NCBI GenBank assembly: GCA_002728755.1
Contig: PBVT01000020.1
Location: 1 to 62,535 of the forward strand
Source: Myxococcales bacterium
Lineage (GTDB): Bacteria > Myxococcota_A > UBA9042 > UBA3505
Direction of reading: 5' to 3'
DNA: 62,535 nt
Part shown: positions 25,706-34,839 of the stretch, piece after piece
Position numbering within the stretch: the stretch's first letter is position 1
How the letters are laid out: each line of letters begins with the position of its first letter
The notes under the pieces: generated by a model
What the model was told of the DNA's origin: nothing
Databases searched by the model: none
Seen by the model: only the letters and a program-made list of their open reading frames with translations
Position numbers and translations under genes: made by a program

Positions 25706-27394
25706 ATGCAGCTCTATACTAAGATCTTAATCGGTATGTTCGTAGGGATATTGGCGGGCTTTCTGGTGGGGCCCAACTCCTCGCTACTTCCCCAGGATGC
25801 GGTGAAGCTCTCAAAGTCGGCGAAAATCTACACCAGCGCTGCTGGTCAGATCGAAAGCCCCCTCGCTACCGGATTAAAGAGCGCAACAATCACCGGAAAC
25901 AAAGCCGACGGTGACTGGGTAGAGATCTCCTGGAGCTTGAGTTCGTCCGATATCCTGAAACTCAAGAAGAAGGTTAAATCCGACCCCAAACTGACGTCCT
26001 TGAAGACAGCGATAACGGCATACGAAAAGAAGCCGCATACCATCACAGGCTGGATCGTAAACCAGGAGCCTGATGTGAGCCCATTTGCCAGCTGGGGTTC
26101 CTGGCTAATCGGAGCTACCCTCTGGATTGGGCAGCTCTTTTTGGCCCTGATCAAGATGGTCGTTATTCCGCTCGTATTCTGTTCCCTTGTTGTGGGCGTA
26201 GCGAGCCTTGGGGACTTTAAAAAGCTTGGGCGTATTGGCGGACGAACACTGCTCGCCTTTACCATGACAACCGTTGTCGCGCTGACCATCGGTGTATCAC
26301 TCGCGAACATCATAAATCCTGGAGGCCTGGTCAACGACGAGGATAAAGCGGCCCTGCTCGCAAACTACCAGGAAGACGCGGGTGACAAGGTGGATGACGC
26401 GGCCGACGCACCCACTCTCACCGAACAACTGCTTCGGATTGTACCCAAGAACCCCGTCAAATCGATGGCGGAAGGCGATATGCTCCCCATCATCTTCTTT
26501 GCGTTGATGTTGGGCATCGCCCTCACCATGATGCAGGTGGCCCGCTCGAGACCCGTGGTCGAACTCCTGGATGGTATCAACCAGGCCATGGTGATGCTCG
26601 TCCACCTCGTGATGAAACTCGCTCCATACGGTGTGGCAGCGCTCCTTTTCGACGTCGTCGGAAATACGGGTTTGTCCGTGCTGATCGCTCTCGGTGCCTA
26701 TGGAGCTGTTGTATTTGCGGGACTGATGCTGCATCTATTACTCACCTACGGAAGCATTGTACGCTTCGGCGCGAAGCTCCCCTTCAAAGACTTCCTGGGC
26801 GCCATCAAACCGGCGCTGCTGGTCGGATTTTCGACATCGAGCTCTTCGGCCACATTGCCCGTGACGATGGAATGCTGTGAAGACCGCTTGAACGTAAGCC
26901 AATCCGTAACATCCTTCGTCCTCCCACTGGGTGCGACGGTAAATATGGACGGAACAGCACTTTACCAGGGTGTCGCAGCCATCTTTATTGCCCAGGTCTA
27001 TGGCATGGACCTGTCTATGGCCGACCAGGCAACGATCGTGGGAACCGCAACCCTCGCGTCGGTGGGCGCGGCCGGGGTCCCAGGTGCTGGTATGATCACC
27101 CTGGCAATGGTTCTTACCGCTATCGGCGTACCGGCAGAGGGTCTGGCCCTTGTACTCGGAGTCGACCGAATCCTGGACATGTTCCGTACCGCTACGAACA
27201 TCGTTGGTGATTCCGCGGTCACCACCATGATGGCGCGCCTCGAAGGCGATGACCTACAAATCATGACGGATACGCAGGATGAGAGGAATAAGCGGCGCGG
27301 TGTCGAATCACGTGCGGACGAAGAACCCTCCCCTGTCATCGCACCAGCAACGACAGCGGAATCCGAGGAAGACGATACGCCTGCGCTTTCCTAA
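25706..27394 (+). CDS. Dicarboxylate/amino acid:cation symporter with inserted domain
   Basis: 562 residues against about 420-440 for normal DAACS (GltP/DctA) proteins. Membrane segment 1 is at about 5-25 (LIGMFVGILAGFLVG). Residues about 35-115 form an inserted soluble domain (AKIYTSAAGQIESPLATGLK, GNKADGDWVEISW) that reads like a bacterial SH3-type barrel plus helix. The transporter core follows with the Ser-rich hairpin STSSSSATLPVTMECC, the NMDGTALYQG motif, the second hairpin GAAGVPGAGM and the substrate-binding DRILDMFRTATNIVGDS. The C-tail is acidic. It imports glutamate, aspartate or C4-dicarboxylate with Na+ or H+; the exact substrate is not decided. Its end overlaps tonB convergently by four bases. 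Confidence 0.9.
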   Translation: MQLYTKILIGMFVGILAGFLVGPNSSLLPQDAVKLSKSAKIYTSAAGQIESPLATGLKSATITGNKADGDWVEISWSLSSSDILKLKKKVKSDPKLTSLKTAITAYEKKPHTITGWIVNQEPDVSPFASWGSWLIGATLWIGQLFLALIKMVVIPLVFCSLVVGVASLGDFKKLGRIGGRTLLAFTMTTVVALTIGVSLANIINPGGLVNDEDKAALLANYQEDAGDKVDDAADAPTLTEQLLRIVPKNPVKSMAEGDMLPIIFFALMLGIALTMMQVARSRPVVELLDGINQAMVMLVHLVMKLAPYGVAALLFDVVGNTGLSVLIALGAYGAVVFAGLMLHLLLTYGSIVRFGAKLPFKDFLGAIKPALLVGFSTSSSSATLPVTMECCEDRLNVSQSVTSFVLPLGATVNMDGTALYQGVAAIFIAQVYGMDLSMADQATIVGTATLASVGAAGVPGAGMITLAMVLTAIGVPAEGLALVLGVDRILDMFRTATNIVGDSAVTTMMARLEGDDLQIMTDTQDERNKRRGVESRADEEPSPVIAPATTAESEEDDTPALS

Positions 27395-28239
27395 TCGGCC
27401 AGCACAAACTGTATCGTCCAGGGAATCCACATCGCGACAACCTTGTCTCCCTGGGCCGCGGGTCGGAAACGTAGATCCTTTACAATCGTCCGGGCAGCCT
27501 TTCGGAACGCCTTCCGGAGCTCTTTATCATCCACGCCCTTAAGCCGAATTACCTTGGATTTCTCTACACGACCCTTTTCGTTGACCATGATTTCCAGAAC
27601 AACTGTCCCTTCCACGCCTTCGAGGCGTGCACGTCTTGGATAGTGCTTCATCAACGCGGCCCCTGAGATATTGCGGGTCAACTTTGGCACCCGTGTAACC
27701 TCATCAATCTCGGCGACCTCCTGGACTGGTTTCCCTTTGGGCGCAGTCCCCGTCGTAACCGGATTGTCTTCGTTGGTATCTCCCGCCTCAACAACGGCTA
27801 CGTCGCCATCACCGCTGTCCATCTCAACAACGACAAAGGCCTTGAGCTTCGGTTTTTCTTTCTTGGGCTCTTCCTTGACCTCGACTTTTTTCGGAGGTTG
27901 CCGCCGCTTCTTCCGCTTCTTCCGTATCTTACGGACCTTTTTGGCCTTCTTGATGATCTTTCGCTTCTTCGGTGGTGGTGGCTTCTTCTTTTCCTTTTCC
28001 TTTTTCTTTTTCTTTTTAGCCTTGAGGTCTACCTTGGCCTCGAAAGACAGGGCCTCGTACAGATAGAAGGACTCCGTATAGTCACGTGCGCCTTCCTGGA
28101 ACTGACCTTCGAAACGCCACCAATAATCCAGGCCCCCGACCAATCCGACCTGAACTATGATCGAAATCGCCAAAAATACGGCCAGAGCCGTATTGGATTT
28201 TTGTCCCCGTCGCGGGATACGCATAGCGGGTTCTTCCAT
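27391..28239 (-). CDS. tonB: TonB-family energy transducer
   Basis: 282 residues. One N-terminal membrane helix (ALAVFLAISIIVQVGLVGGL), an extremely Lys/Pro-rich periplasm-spanning region at about 75-135, and a C-terminal TonB domain (HYPRRARLEGVEGTVVLEIM, VNEKGRVEKSKVIRLKG, FRPAAQGDKVVAMWIPWTIQF). The domain contacts TonB boxes of outer-membrane receptors and passes proton-motive energy from ExbB/ExbD. ExbB is encoded just upstream on the same strand, but no ExbD is seen between them. No TonB-dependent receptor gene is in the window. Confidence 0.88.
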   Translation of the reverse strand: MEEPAMRIPRRGQKSNTALAVFLAISIIVQVGLVGGLDYWWRFEGQFQEGARDYTESFYLYEALSFEAKVDLKAKKKKKKEKEKKKPPPPKKRKIIKKAKKVRKIRKKRKKRRQPPKKVEVKEEPKKEKPKLKAFVVVEMDSGDGDVAVVEAGDTNEDNPVTTGTAPKGKPVQEVAEIDEVTRVPKLTRNISGAALMKHYPRRARLEGVEGTVVLEIMVNEKGRVEKSKVIRLKGVDDKELRKAFRKAARTIVKDLRFRPAAQGDKVVAMWIPWTIQFVLAD

Positions 28240-28358
28240 CTAATCGCGTGAAGAGACCTCAACGGTCCTGAAAGTCTAGTACCGAACAACAATCAAACAA
28301 GCAACGAATCGTCCTGCATTCCCAACTGTTCTGGTTCTTCTATTGCGTAAACGCCGTG

Positions 28359-28964
28359 CTAATTCAATCCGGCGAGAAAAAGACGCGCCATCGCTTCGGA
28401 TTCAAGCGTACGCCGAATTATTGACCCACGTAACGCCAAAAACGTCACAACGGAAGGTATGATCAGGAGAACACCGAGCCCCAAGAACATAAAGGGCTCA
28501 CCGGCTCCTACGATTTTACCAACCGTGTCCGCGTGTTCGGGTTCCAGAAATATCGGTTGGGTGTTTAGGTTCTTCAAACAGATCAGTACGGTGCCCATCG
28601 CGGTAACCAAACCCGTCAAACAGGCAACAATCAACAACGCGTGGAGGCGTTGTCCATGCCGTGCCTCCTCTCCCTTCAATTGGCCGGTAAGAGCCTGCTC
28701 GATAGGACCCGAATGCTTCGCTCCTGCGTCAACAGCATCAAGCCCAGCTCGAATTACATTGCAGATCATGCCATCGCCCTTCATCACTTCTCGTGTGACG
28801 GCCATGTCATGGCTTCGCAAGGTCGACTGCATCTGCGCTTTTAGCGAATCGAAATCCTCTGTCGTTCGGAAAAAGAACCAGACCCTCTCCGCGATGACCG
28901 CGAAACATAAGGCAGTACAACCCAGTAATAGCCATAGCTCCCATCCAAGATTCTCGACGCTCAT
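28359..28964 (-). CDS. MotA/TolQ/ExbB proton channel family protein
   Basis: 201 residues from ATG 28964 (an in-frame GTG lies two codons upstream). Three membrane segments with the ExbB layout: N-terminal ELWLLLGCTALCFAVIAERV, a cytoplasmic helical part, then ALLIVACLTGLVTAMGTVLI and FMFLGLGVLLIIPSVVTFLA. ExbB forms a pentameric channel around an ExbD dimer and drives TonB. The partner TonB lies about 120 bases downstream. Divergent from the biotin carboxylase gene. Confidence 0.85.
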   Translation of the reverse strand: MSVENLGWELWLLLGCTALCFAVIAERVWFFFRTTEDFDSLKAQMQSTLRSHDMAVTREVMKGDGMICNVIRAGLDAVDAGAKHSGPIEQALTGQLKGEEARHGQRLHALLIVACLTGLVTAMGTVLICLKNLNTQPIFLEPEHADTVGKIVGAGEPFMFLGLGVLLIIPSVVTFLALRGSIIRRTLESEAMARLFLAGLN

Positions 28965-29061
28965 AAACACAAACTCACGAATACATTTCTTAACGACGGC
29001 ACGGAAGAGAACCAGAAAAATCCAGGTTACCTTTCCTACAGAACTAAATTTCTACGCTTTT

Positions 29062-29076
29062 TCTGGAATGTCCAGA
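29062..29076. repeat. Perfect inverted repeat, possible operator
   Basis: TCTGGA-ATG-TCCAGA, a 6-base perfect inverted repeat between the divergent exbB-like and biotin carboxylase genes. It could be an operator for one or both; no T-run follows, so it is not a terminator. Confidence 0.3.
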
Positions 29077-29154
29077 TTTGTATGGGAACGGTCCTCTTGG
29101 GCAACACCGAGAAAGCAGATCCACAAATGGAGTGTTTTCTGTTAGACCAGAAAC

Positions 29155-30654
29155 ATGTTTACGAAGGTTCTCGTCGCAAATCGGGGTGAAATCGCCTGCC
29201 GAATCATTCGTACCCTCAGGGAGCTGGGGGTTGCGTCCGTAGCAATTCATTCCGAAGCCGATACCCTGGCATTACATGTACGACTGGCAGATGAAGCCGT
29301 CTGTGTGGGTCCGGCCGAGAGCGCGAAGTCCTATCTCAATGCGGACGTTATCATCGCTGCAGCAAAGGAAACCGGGGCCCAGGCCATTCATCCAGGATAT
29401 GGCTTCTTATCGGAGAACGCCGACTTTGCTATCGCATGTAGGGAAGCAGGTATCGTCTTTATCGGCCCATCGGAGACAGCGATCCGAACCATGGGAAATA
29501 AGACCGACGCTCGCGCTACGATGATCGAGGCGGGAGTGCCCGTCGTGCCTGGCACCACCGAGGCCGTTCAATCCGGCTCGGAGCTACTATCCAAAGCACG
29601 AGAGATTGGTTTCCCTGTGCTTCTGAAGGCGGCATCCGGTGGGGGTGGGAAAGGTATGCGACAGGTTGCGGAAGAGTCGGAACTGGAACGTTCCCTGGAG
29701 GCCGCGCAACGAGAGGCACAATCCGCTTTCGGTGACCCCAACGTCTATATCGAAAAGGTGATTCTGTCGCCGAGGCATATTGAGATCCAAATCCTGGCCG
29801 ATGCATTCGGCAACACCGTGCACTTATTTGAACGTGAATGCAGTGTTCAAAGACGTCATCAGAAAGTGATTGAAGAATCTCCAGCGTGCAATCTATCGAA
29901 TACAACTCGAAATGCCATGGGAGACATCGCCGTTAAGGCTGCCCAGTCCATTGGCTACGTCGGCGCTGGGACCTTTGAATTTCTAGTGGATAGTGAAGAG
30001 AACTTCTATTTCCTGGAAATGAATACCCGGCTCCAGGTCGAGCACCCCGTTACGGAGTTGGTTACCGGGGTTGACCTCTGTGCACTGCAGATCCGTATCG
30101 CGGCCGGTGAAGCGCTACCGTTTAAACAAGAGGATCTCGAGCAATCGGGTTACGCGATCGAGTGCAGAATCTATGCAGAAGATCCCAGCCTGAATTTTTC
30201 TCCCTCCCCAGGAAAATTGCGGCGGTACCGGCCCCCTGTGGGAGCAGGTATACGGGTCGATGATGGCGTACGAGAAGGCGACGAAATCTCGCTCTATTAC
30301 GATCCAATGATCGCCAAGCTATGTGCCTGGGCAGATAATCGGCCCGCAGCGATCGCACGACTCGACCGTGCTCTGGGTGAATACGCCATCGCAGGAATCG
30401 CGCATAACGTAGAGTTTTTACGATGGGTTATGAAGTCCGATGCATTCAGTGAAGGTCGCTATTCCACCGACCTATTACAGGACCTTGGGGCATACCAGGC
30501 CCCTGTACCTCCCGAAGAAGACCGGGATCTTATGCTCCTGGCCGGCGTATTGACCCATATCCAAAGTGCTCTTAAACCAGCAGCAGAAGGGACCTCATCC
30601 ACGGAGCCCTCCCGCTGGCGCCAGGCATTTTTACCAGGAGACTCGTCGCAATGA
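29155..30654 (+). CDS. Biotin carboxylase subunit of an acyl-CoA carboxylase
   Basis: 499 residues. FTKVLVANRGEIACRIIRTL starts the N-domain, KAASGGGGKGMR is the Gly-rich ATP loop, ERECSVQRRHQKVIEE and EMNTRLQVEHPVTE are the biotin carboxylase catalytic signatures. It carboxylates biotin with ATP and bicarbonate. The next gene supplies the carrier and overlaps it as ATGA. With the mutase gene behind, propionyl-CoA carboxylase is the most likely holoenzyme; acetyl-CoA or methylcrotonyl-CoA carboxylase cannot be excluded. No carboxyltransferase (beta) gene is present here. Confidence 0.92.
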   Translation: MFTKVLVANRGEIACRIIRTLRELGVASVAIHSEADTLALHVRLADEAVCVGPAESAKSYLNADVIIAAAKETGAQAIHPGYGFLSENADFAIACREAGIVFIGPSETAIRTMGNKTDARATMIEAGVPVVPGTTEAVQSGSELLSKAREIGFPVLLKAASGGGGKGMRQVAEESELERSLEAAQREAQSAFGDPNVYIEKVILSPRHIEIQILADAFGNTVHLFERECSVQRRHQKVIEESPACNLSNTTRNAMGDIAVKAAQSIGYVGAGTFEFLVDSEENFYFLEMNTRLQVEHPVTELVTGVDLCALQIRIAAGEALPFKQEDLEQSGYAIECRIYAEDPSLNFSPSPGKLRRYRPPVGAGIRVDDGVREGDEISLYYDPMIAKLCAWADNRPAAIARLDRALGEYAIAGIAHNVEFLRWVMKSDAFSEGRYSTDLLQDLGAYQAPVPPEEDRDLMLLAGVLTHIQSALKPAAEGTSSTEPSRWRQAFLPGDSSQ

Positions 30655-31178
30655 GTGCCACAACCACATACCGGTTTGTAGCGATCGTCGACGGCAAAGA
30701 GCTTCCCATACAGGTGGAGGTCGGGGCGGGATCCCAGGTGCGATACCGTATCGGCCCCAATGAAGGGGTAGCAGATGTTCATCCTGCCCAGGATGGCACC
30801 GCATACCTGATGTCTCGTGGTAATAAACAACTCGCTTTGCGGGTTGCCCGAACTGGAGACAACTTTGACATCATGGCACGTGACTACCAGCTCGGCTGTA
30901 GGCTGGTGCCAGAATCACGGTATCTCATGGATCAGCTACGAGGTGGTGGTTCGGGCGGAGAAGGTATTGTACGAGCCCATATGCCGGGTCGCATCATTGC
31001 GGTCTCTGTGGCGCCTGGAGATACCGTGACAGCAGATCAGGGTGTCGTAGTACTTGAAGCCATGAAAATGGAGAACGAGATCAAGGCTGGACTCACTGGC
31101 GTCGTAAAGTCCGTTCATGTGGAAACCGGTGACGCTGTAGAAAGTGGAGCTCTTCTGCTGGAGATTAGTGATGCCTGA
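30651..31178 (+). CDS. Biotin carboxyl carrier protein with N-terminal BT-like domain
   Basis: 175 residues. The C-terminal biotinyl domain has EAMKMENEI, with Lys139 as the biotin site, and a Gly/Ser hinge at about 98-104. Residues 1-95 are a beta-rich region ([40 protein letters not shown]). They resemble the BT domain that sits between biotin carboxylase and carrier in propionyl-CoA carboxylase alpha chains. So this and the previous gene together look like an alpha chain split in two. The 3' end overlaps the mutase start by eight bases. Confidence 0.88.
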   Translation: MSATTTYRFVAIVDGKELPIQVEVGAGSQVRYRIGPNEGVADVHPAQDGTAYLMSRGNKQLALRVARTGDNFDIMARDYQLGCRLVPESRYLMDQLRGGGSGGEGIVRAHMPGRIIAVSVAPGDTVTADQGVVVLEAMKMENEIKAGLTGVVKSVHVETGDAVESGALLLEISDA

Positions 31179-32835
31179 CAAACCCACTCCAAAGTCCGAT
31201 TCGAAGGAACGATTCGAGCAAGAAGTTCGAGGACCGGCCACCGCTCGCTTTCCGGAGCGCTCGGGACTGGTTCGCAGCACATCCGAACCGGTCGCTCCAA
31301 TACATGCCCCCGAAGACCTCCCGAATTTCGGAGATGCTATCGGCTTCCCCGGCGAGTACCCCTATACACGAGGGATCCATGCCAGCATGTATCGTTCGCG
31401 GTTATGGACGATGCGGCAATATGCCGGTTTTGGATCCGCCGAAGAAAGTAACGAACGGTACCGTTTCCTCTTAGAGCAAGGACAAACGGGGCTCTCCGTC
31501 GCCTTCGACCTTCCGACACAGATGGGGCTCGACTCGGATGATCCCAAATCACTCGGTGAAGTAGGAAAGGTCGGCGTTGCTATCGATACCATCGACGATA
31601 TGGGAGTTCTTCTCCAGGGGATCCCACTCGATAAAGTCAGTACCTCCATGACCATCAATGCCACGGCCTCTATCCTATTGGCCATGTACATGGGGGTCGC
31701 GGAAAAGCAGGGGGTTGCGGCGACAGAGCTTCGTGGAACAATCCAAAACGATCTCTTGAAAGAATATATCGCCCGCGGAACCTATATCTATCCACCAGAC
31801 CCATCTCTACGAGTCATCTGCGACATCTTTGAGTTCTGCGGAAAGAACCTGCCACGATGGAACACCATTAGTATCAGTGGATACCATATTCGCGAAGCGG
31901 GAAGCGACGCAGCGCAGGAGATCGCCTTCACCCTGGCCAATGGGATCGCATACGTCGATGCCGCAGTGAAACGAGGCCTGGAGGTCGACGCCTTCGCACC
32001 AAGACTCGCGTTCTTCTTCAACGTCCACAACAATTTCCTGGAAGAGGTCTCAAAATTCCGTGCCGCACGACAGATGTGGGCCAGAATTATGCGAGATCGA
32101 TTTGGGGCCAAAAACCCCCGCTCAATGATGCTACGGTTCCATACCCAGACAGGTGGCAGCACGCTGACCGCGCAACAGCCCTATGTGAATGTAGCCCGCG
32201 TCTCCCTACAGGCAATGGCTGCCGTCCTGGGTGGCACACAATCGCTCCATACCAACTCCTTCGATGAGGCTCTGGGTTTACCCACGGAAGCGGCCGCTCT
32301 CCTGGCATTGCGAACACAGCAAGTGATCGCAAACGAAAGCGGCGTAGACGCATTCGTGGACCCATTGGGAGGCAGCTATGCGGTGGAGACCACCACCAGA
32401 GAGCTCGTCGAAAAGGCCAGCGATTATATCGAACGTATCGACAAGATGGGTGGCATGGTAGAAGCCATCAAATCGGGCTTCCCCCAGAGGGAGATTCTCG
32501 AGACGGCCTATCGAACACAAAGAGCGATGGAAAGTGGCGAGGACGTCGTGGTGGGCGTGAACAAATATGCGGTCGATGAACAGATCACCCCAACGGTCCT
32601 TTCGATCGACCCAACACTGGGTGAAAGCCAACGACAGCGCATCGAAGATATCCGGCGCCGGCGTGACTCCAAAGACGCCTTACGTAAACTGGCGGAACTC
32701 AGAAACGCCGCGGCATCCGACGCGAATGTGGTGGGTTTCATTCTGGAGTGTGTTCGGGCCCAATGCACACTGGGCGAAATCTCTGGTGCCATGGAAGAGG
32801 TCTTTGGTCACCACACGGAAACCCTCGTGGTCTAA
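31171..32835 (+). CDS. B12-dependent acyl-CoA mutase large subunit (methylmalonyl-CoA mutase type), no B12 domain
   Basis: 554 residues from ATG 31171, inside the end of the carrier gene. The TIM-barrel mutase domain is complete: [58 protein letters not shown] (substrate Gln and Arg), [11 protein letters not shown] (catalytic His) and [17 protein letters not shown]. The cobalamin-binding domain is absent, so a separate small subunit is needed. At the position of the substrate-contacting Tyr of methylmalonyl-CoA mutase (GPYxTMY) the sequence reads GIHASMY, with His. That weakens a firm substrate call, although the carboxylase genes upstream fit the propionate to succinyl-CoA route. Isobutyryl- or hydroxyacyl-CoA mutases are alternatives. 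Confidence 0.88.
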   Translation: MPDKPTPKSDSKERFEQEVRGPATARFPERSGLVRSTSEPVAPIHAPEDLPNFGDAIGFPGEYPYTRGIHASMYRSRLWTMRQYAGFGSAEESNERYRFLLEQGQTGLSVAFDLPTQMGLDSDDPKSLGEVGKVGVAIDTIDDMGVLLQGIPLDKVSTSMTINATASILLAMYMGVAEKQGVAATELRGTIQNDLLKEYIARGTYIYPPDPSLRVICDIFEFCGKNLPRWNTISISGYHIREAGSDAAQEIAFTLANGIAYVDAAVKRGLEVDAFAPRLAFFFNVHNNFLEEVSKFRAARQMWARIMRDRFGAKNPRSMMLRFHTQTGGSTLTAQQPYVNVARVSLQAMAAVLGGTQSLHTNSFDEALGLPTEAAALLALRTQQVIANESGVDAFVDPLGGSYAVETTTRELVEKASDYIERIDKMGGMVEAIKSGFPQREILETAYRTQRAMESGEDVVVGVNKYAVDEQITPTVLSIDPTLGESQRQRIEDIRRRRDSKDALRKLAELRNAAASDANVVGFILECVRAQCTLGEISGAMEEVFGHHTETLVV

Positions 32836-32848
32836 GTCCAGCCTGGCC

Positions 32849-33523
32849 TCAATGACAGCGGTGTTTCCACTGCACCGTTCCATCCGCGAACTGCTCCCGT
32901 TTGAACACGGGGATGTCGGTCTTGAACTGTTCAATAATCGATCTACAGACCTCAAAAGACGCCGCGCGATGAGGGCTGCTTACAGCGATTTCAACGGCGA
33001 GATCGCCCACTTCGAGTTCACCAATCCGATGCCATATAGCCACGTCGGTAATGTCATCCCGACGTAAAGCCTCGTCTCGAATTCTGGTCATCATCGTAAG
33101 GGCCATTCCCTCCTGGGCTTCATAGGATAGACTTACGACCTCCTTGCCCTCGGAATGTTTTCGAATAACGCCTCGAAAGGTAGCAACGGCCCCGGCCCCA
33201 TCGCGGGATACCAGCTCTTCCGCACCGCCCCACCGTAACTCTGTATCGACCAGCCGAACATGGTCCGATTCTGATGGCGCGCCGCCCGAGACTGGCGGTA
33301 GAAAACTAATCACCGCACCACCTGAAAGAAGACAGTCTTCGGCCACATAGTCGTCACCGACTGCCAATCTCGCAAAATCCAATACAACCTCATGTCCTGG
33401 ATGGCGACCAAGCCAGAGTTCCTTGAATCGGCCGATTGTCGTCCCTTCGGGAATATCGAATTCCTCTTTAGACGTTCCAAAACGTTCCTTCAAAAACGCA
33501 TAGTAATGAACTTCAACTAGCAT
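32849..33523 (-). CDS. Fused molybdopterin synthase MoaD-MoaE
   Basis: 224 residues from ATG 33523; the open frame continues upstream to 33601 without support. Residues 1-81 are MoaD, ending in FLPPVSGG (Gly80-Gly81), and residues about 85-224 are MoaE (VATFRGVIRKHSEGKEVVSLSY, AIWHRIGELEVGDLAVEIAV, DIPVFKREQFADGTVQWK). MoaD normally carries a C-terminal thiocarboxylate on Gly-Gly. Here the Gly-Gly is internal, as in mycobacterial MoaX, whose cleavage after it is needed for activity. It converts cyclic pyranopterin monophosphate to molybdopterin. No other moa or moe genes are near. The gene converges on the mutase gene 13 bases away. Confidence 0.9.
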   Translation of the reverse strand: MLVEVHYYAFLKERFGTSKEEFDIPEGTTIGRFKELWLGRHPGHEVVLDFARLAVGDDYVAEDCLLSGGAVISFLPPVSGGAPSESDHVRLVDTELRWGGAEELVSRDGAGAVATFRGVIRKHSEGKEVVSLSYEAQEGMALTMMTRIRDEALRRDDITDVAIWHRIGELEVGDLAVEIAVSSPHRAASFEVCRSIIEQFKTDIPVFKREQFADGTVQWKHRCH

Positions 33524-33702
33524 GATGTTTCCAAGAGTTGGGCGATGCACATCGATTACCGGCACATGCCAGAAAACAACCACCTTTCGCAAGTCCCACA
33601 CAAGGGGTCAGGACCAAAGCTTACGAATGCCTTTAAATCTTCTTTCCATCCGGCGCGAATTCGGATAGTTCAACATGATTCATCTGGGGCCCCGCAAGAC
33701 GT

Positions 33703-34839
33703 ATGACCACGCCTGATTCAAATCCATCCAGCCAGCAAGAGCAGCCGTCTCCAGACGCGCTCTCAGCCTCCGGTTCGGCTAAGAAAAAGGGAAAGAAGAA
33801 TCTGTTACTGTCGATTCTCCCGATTGTCTTGATCGGAGGGTCCATCAGTTTCCTCTTCTGGCGTGTGGGCCCATCCAACATCGTAGATGGAATGGAGCAG
33901 CTGCCACCAATCTACATCGGGTTTGCCCTTTTGTTTCTGGCGTTGGATTTATCCGCGGATTCTATGCGCTATTGGGCCGCAGGACGCGCTCTGGGATCTC
34001 CTATTTCATTCTTCCTCGGCCTACGTGTATGTCTGGTCAACCTCTTCGGGGCCTTCATTACCCCTGGCGCTGGTGGTGCAGCCCCAGCGGTGGCCTGGTA
34101 TCTAAAAGGTCGAGGGTTTGATGAAACACGAGGCCTGTCCATCGCCATCATCAAAGGGGTTCTGGGCTTCTATGTTCTCGTTCCATGCGCCGCTTGCCTT
34201 GCTGTCATTGCCCCCGGCAACGCCCTCGACGACCCACAGATTCGGCTCGTGCTTCTCAGCAGTTGTCTCGGCGTCAGCGTTCTTCTCGCCCTGATTACCT
34301 GTATTGCAATCTGGCCGAACTTCATCGCCAACCTTATTCATCGTTCGGTGGATTCAATGGCCAGCGTCATCAAGGGCGGAAAACCGACAGGAAAGCGACA
34401 ACGATTTCGCCGCTTTCTCACGTGGCTCGGTGATATTCTGCAGAAGACTGCAAAAGATCTGGGCGGATTCTTTCGAGGAAAGAAGCGCTTCGTCTTCGCG
34501 ACCTTTGGTTTTACGGTCCTGAACATCGCGGTTTTGATGACCATCGCCTTCATACTGGGCCTGGGATTCGGCCTGGAAGAGGGAGCCACGAAAACGGATC
34601 TTATGCTTATGAGCATCTTATATGTTGTGCTCGTATTTATCGCTCCAACACCTGGGGGAGCTGGTATCGCCGAATTCGGCGGGAAGTTCATGTTTGATCC
34701 GGTATTGGGCGAAGGCGAGGCCGTAGCGTTCACGCTCATCTGGCGCACCTTTACATGCTATATCCCGTTCATCGTTGGAGCGATCGTCTTCAGCCGTGAG
34801 GTCGCCCGCACGGGAAGTCGGCCCGACGCTCAGGCGTAG
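33703..34839 (+). CDS. Flippase-like (UPF0104/YbhN type) membrane protein
   Basis: 378 residues. A Ser/Gln-rich cytoplasmic tail with a KKKGKK stop precedes about eight membrane helices. ALGSPISFFLGLRVCLVNLFG, ITPGAGGAAPAVAWYLKGRG and TPGGAGIAEFGGKF are hallmarks of the lysylphosphatidylglycerol-synthase membrane region family. Without a synthase domain such proteins are thought to move or expose lipids. No lipid substrate is suggested by the neighbours except a glycosyltransferase-like membrane protein that overlaps it tail to tail by ten bases. Confidence 0.82.
   Translation: MTTPDSNPSSQQEQPSPDALSASGSAKKKGKKNLLLSILPIVLIGGSISFLFWRVGPSNIVDGMEQLPPIYIGFALLFLALDLSADSMRYWAAGRALGSPISFFLGLRVCLVNLFGAFITPGAGGAAPAVAWYLKGRGFDETRGLSIAIIKGVLGFYVLVPCAACLAVIAPGNALDDPQIRLVLLSSCLGVSVLLALITCIAIWPNFIANLIHRSVDSMASVIKGGKPTGKRQRFRRFLTWLGDILQKTAKDLGGFFRGKKRFVFATFGFTVLNIAVLMTIAFILGLGFGLEEGATKTDLMLMSILYVVLVFIAPTPGGAGIAEFGGKFMFDPVLGEGEAVAFTLIWRTFTCYIPFIVGAIVFSREVARTGSRPDAQA

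Noticed and set aside
27671-28066. Plus-strand Phe/Ser/Gly-rich frame
   Set aside because: It is the antisense of the Lys/Pro-rich part of tonB.
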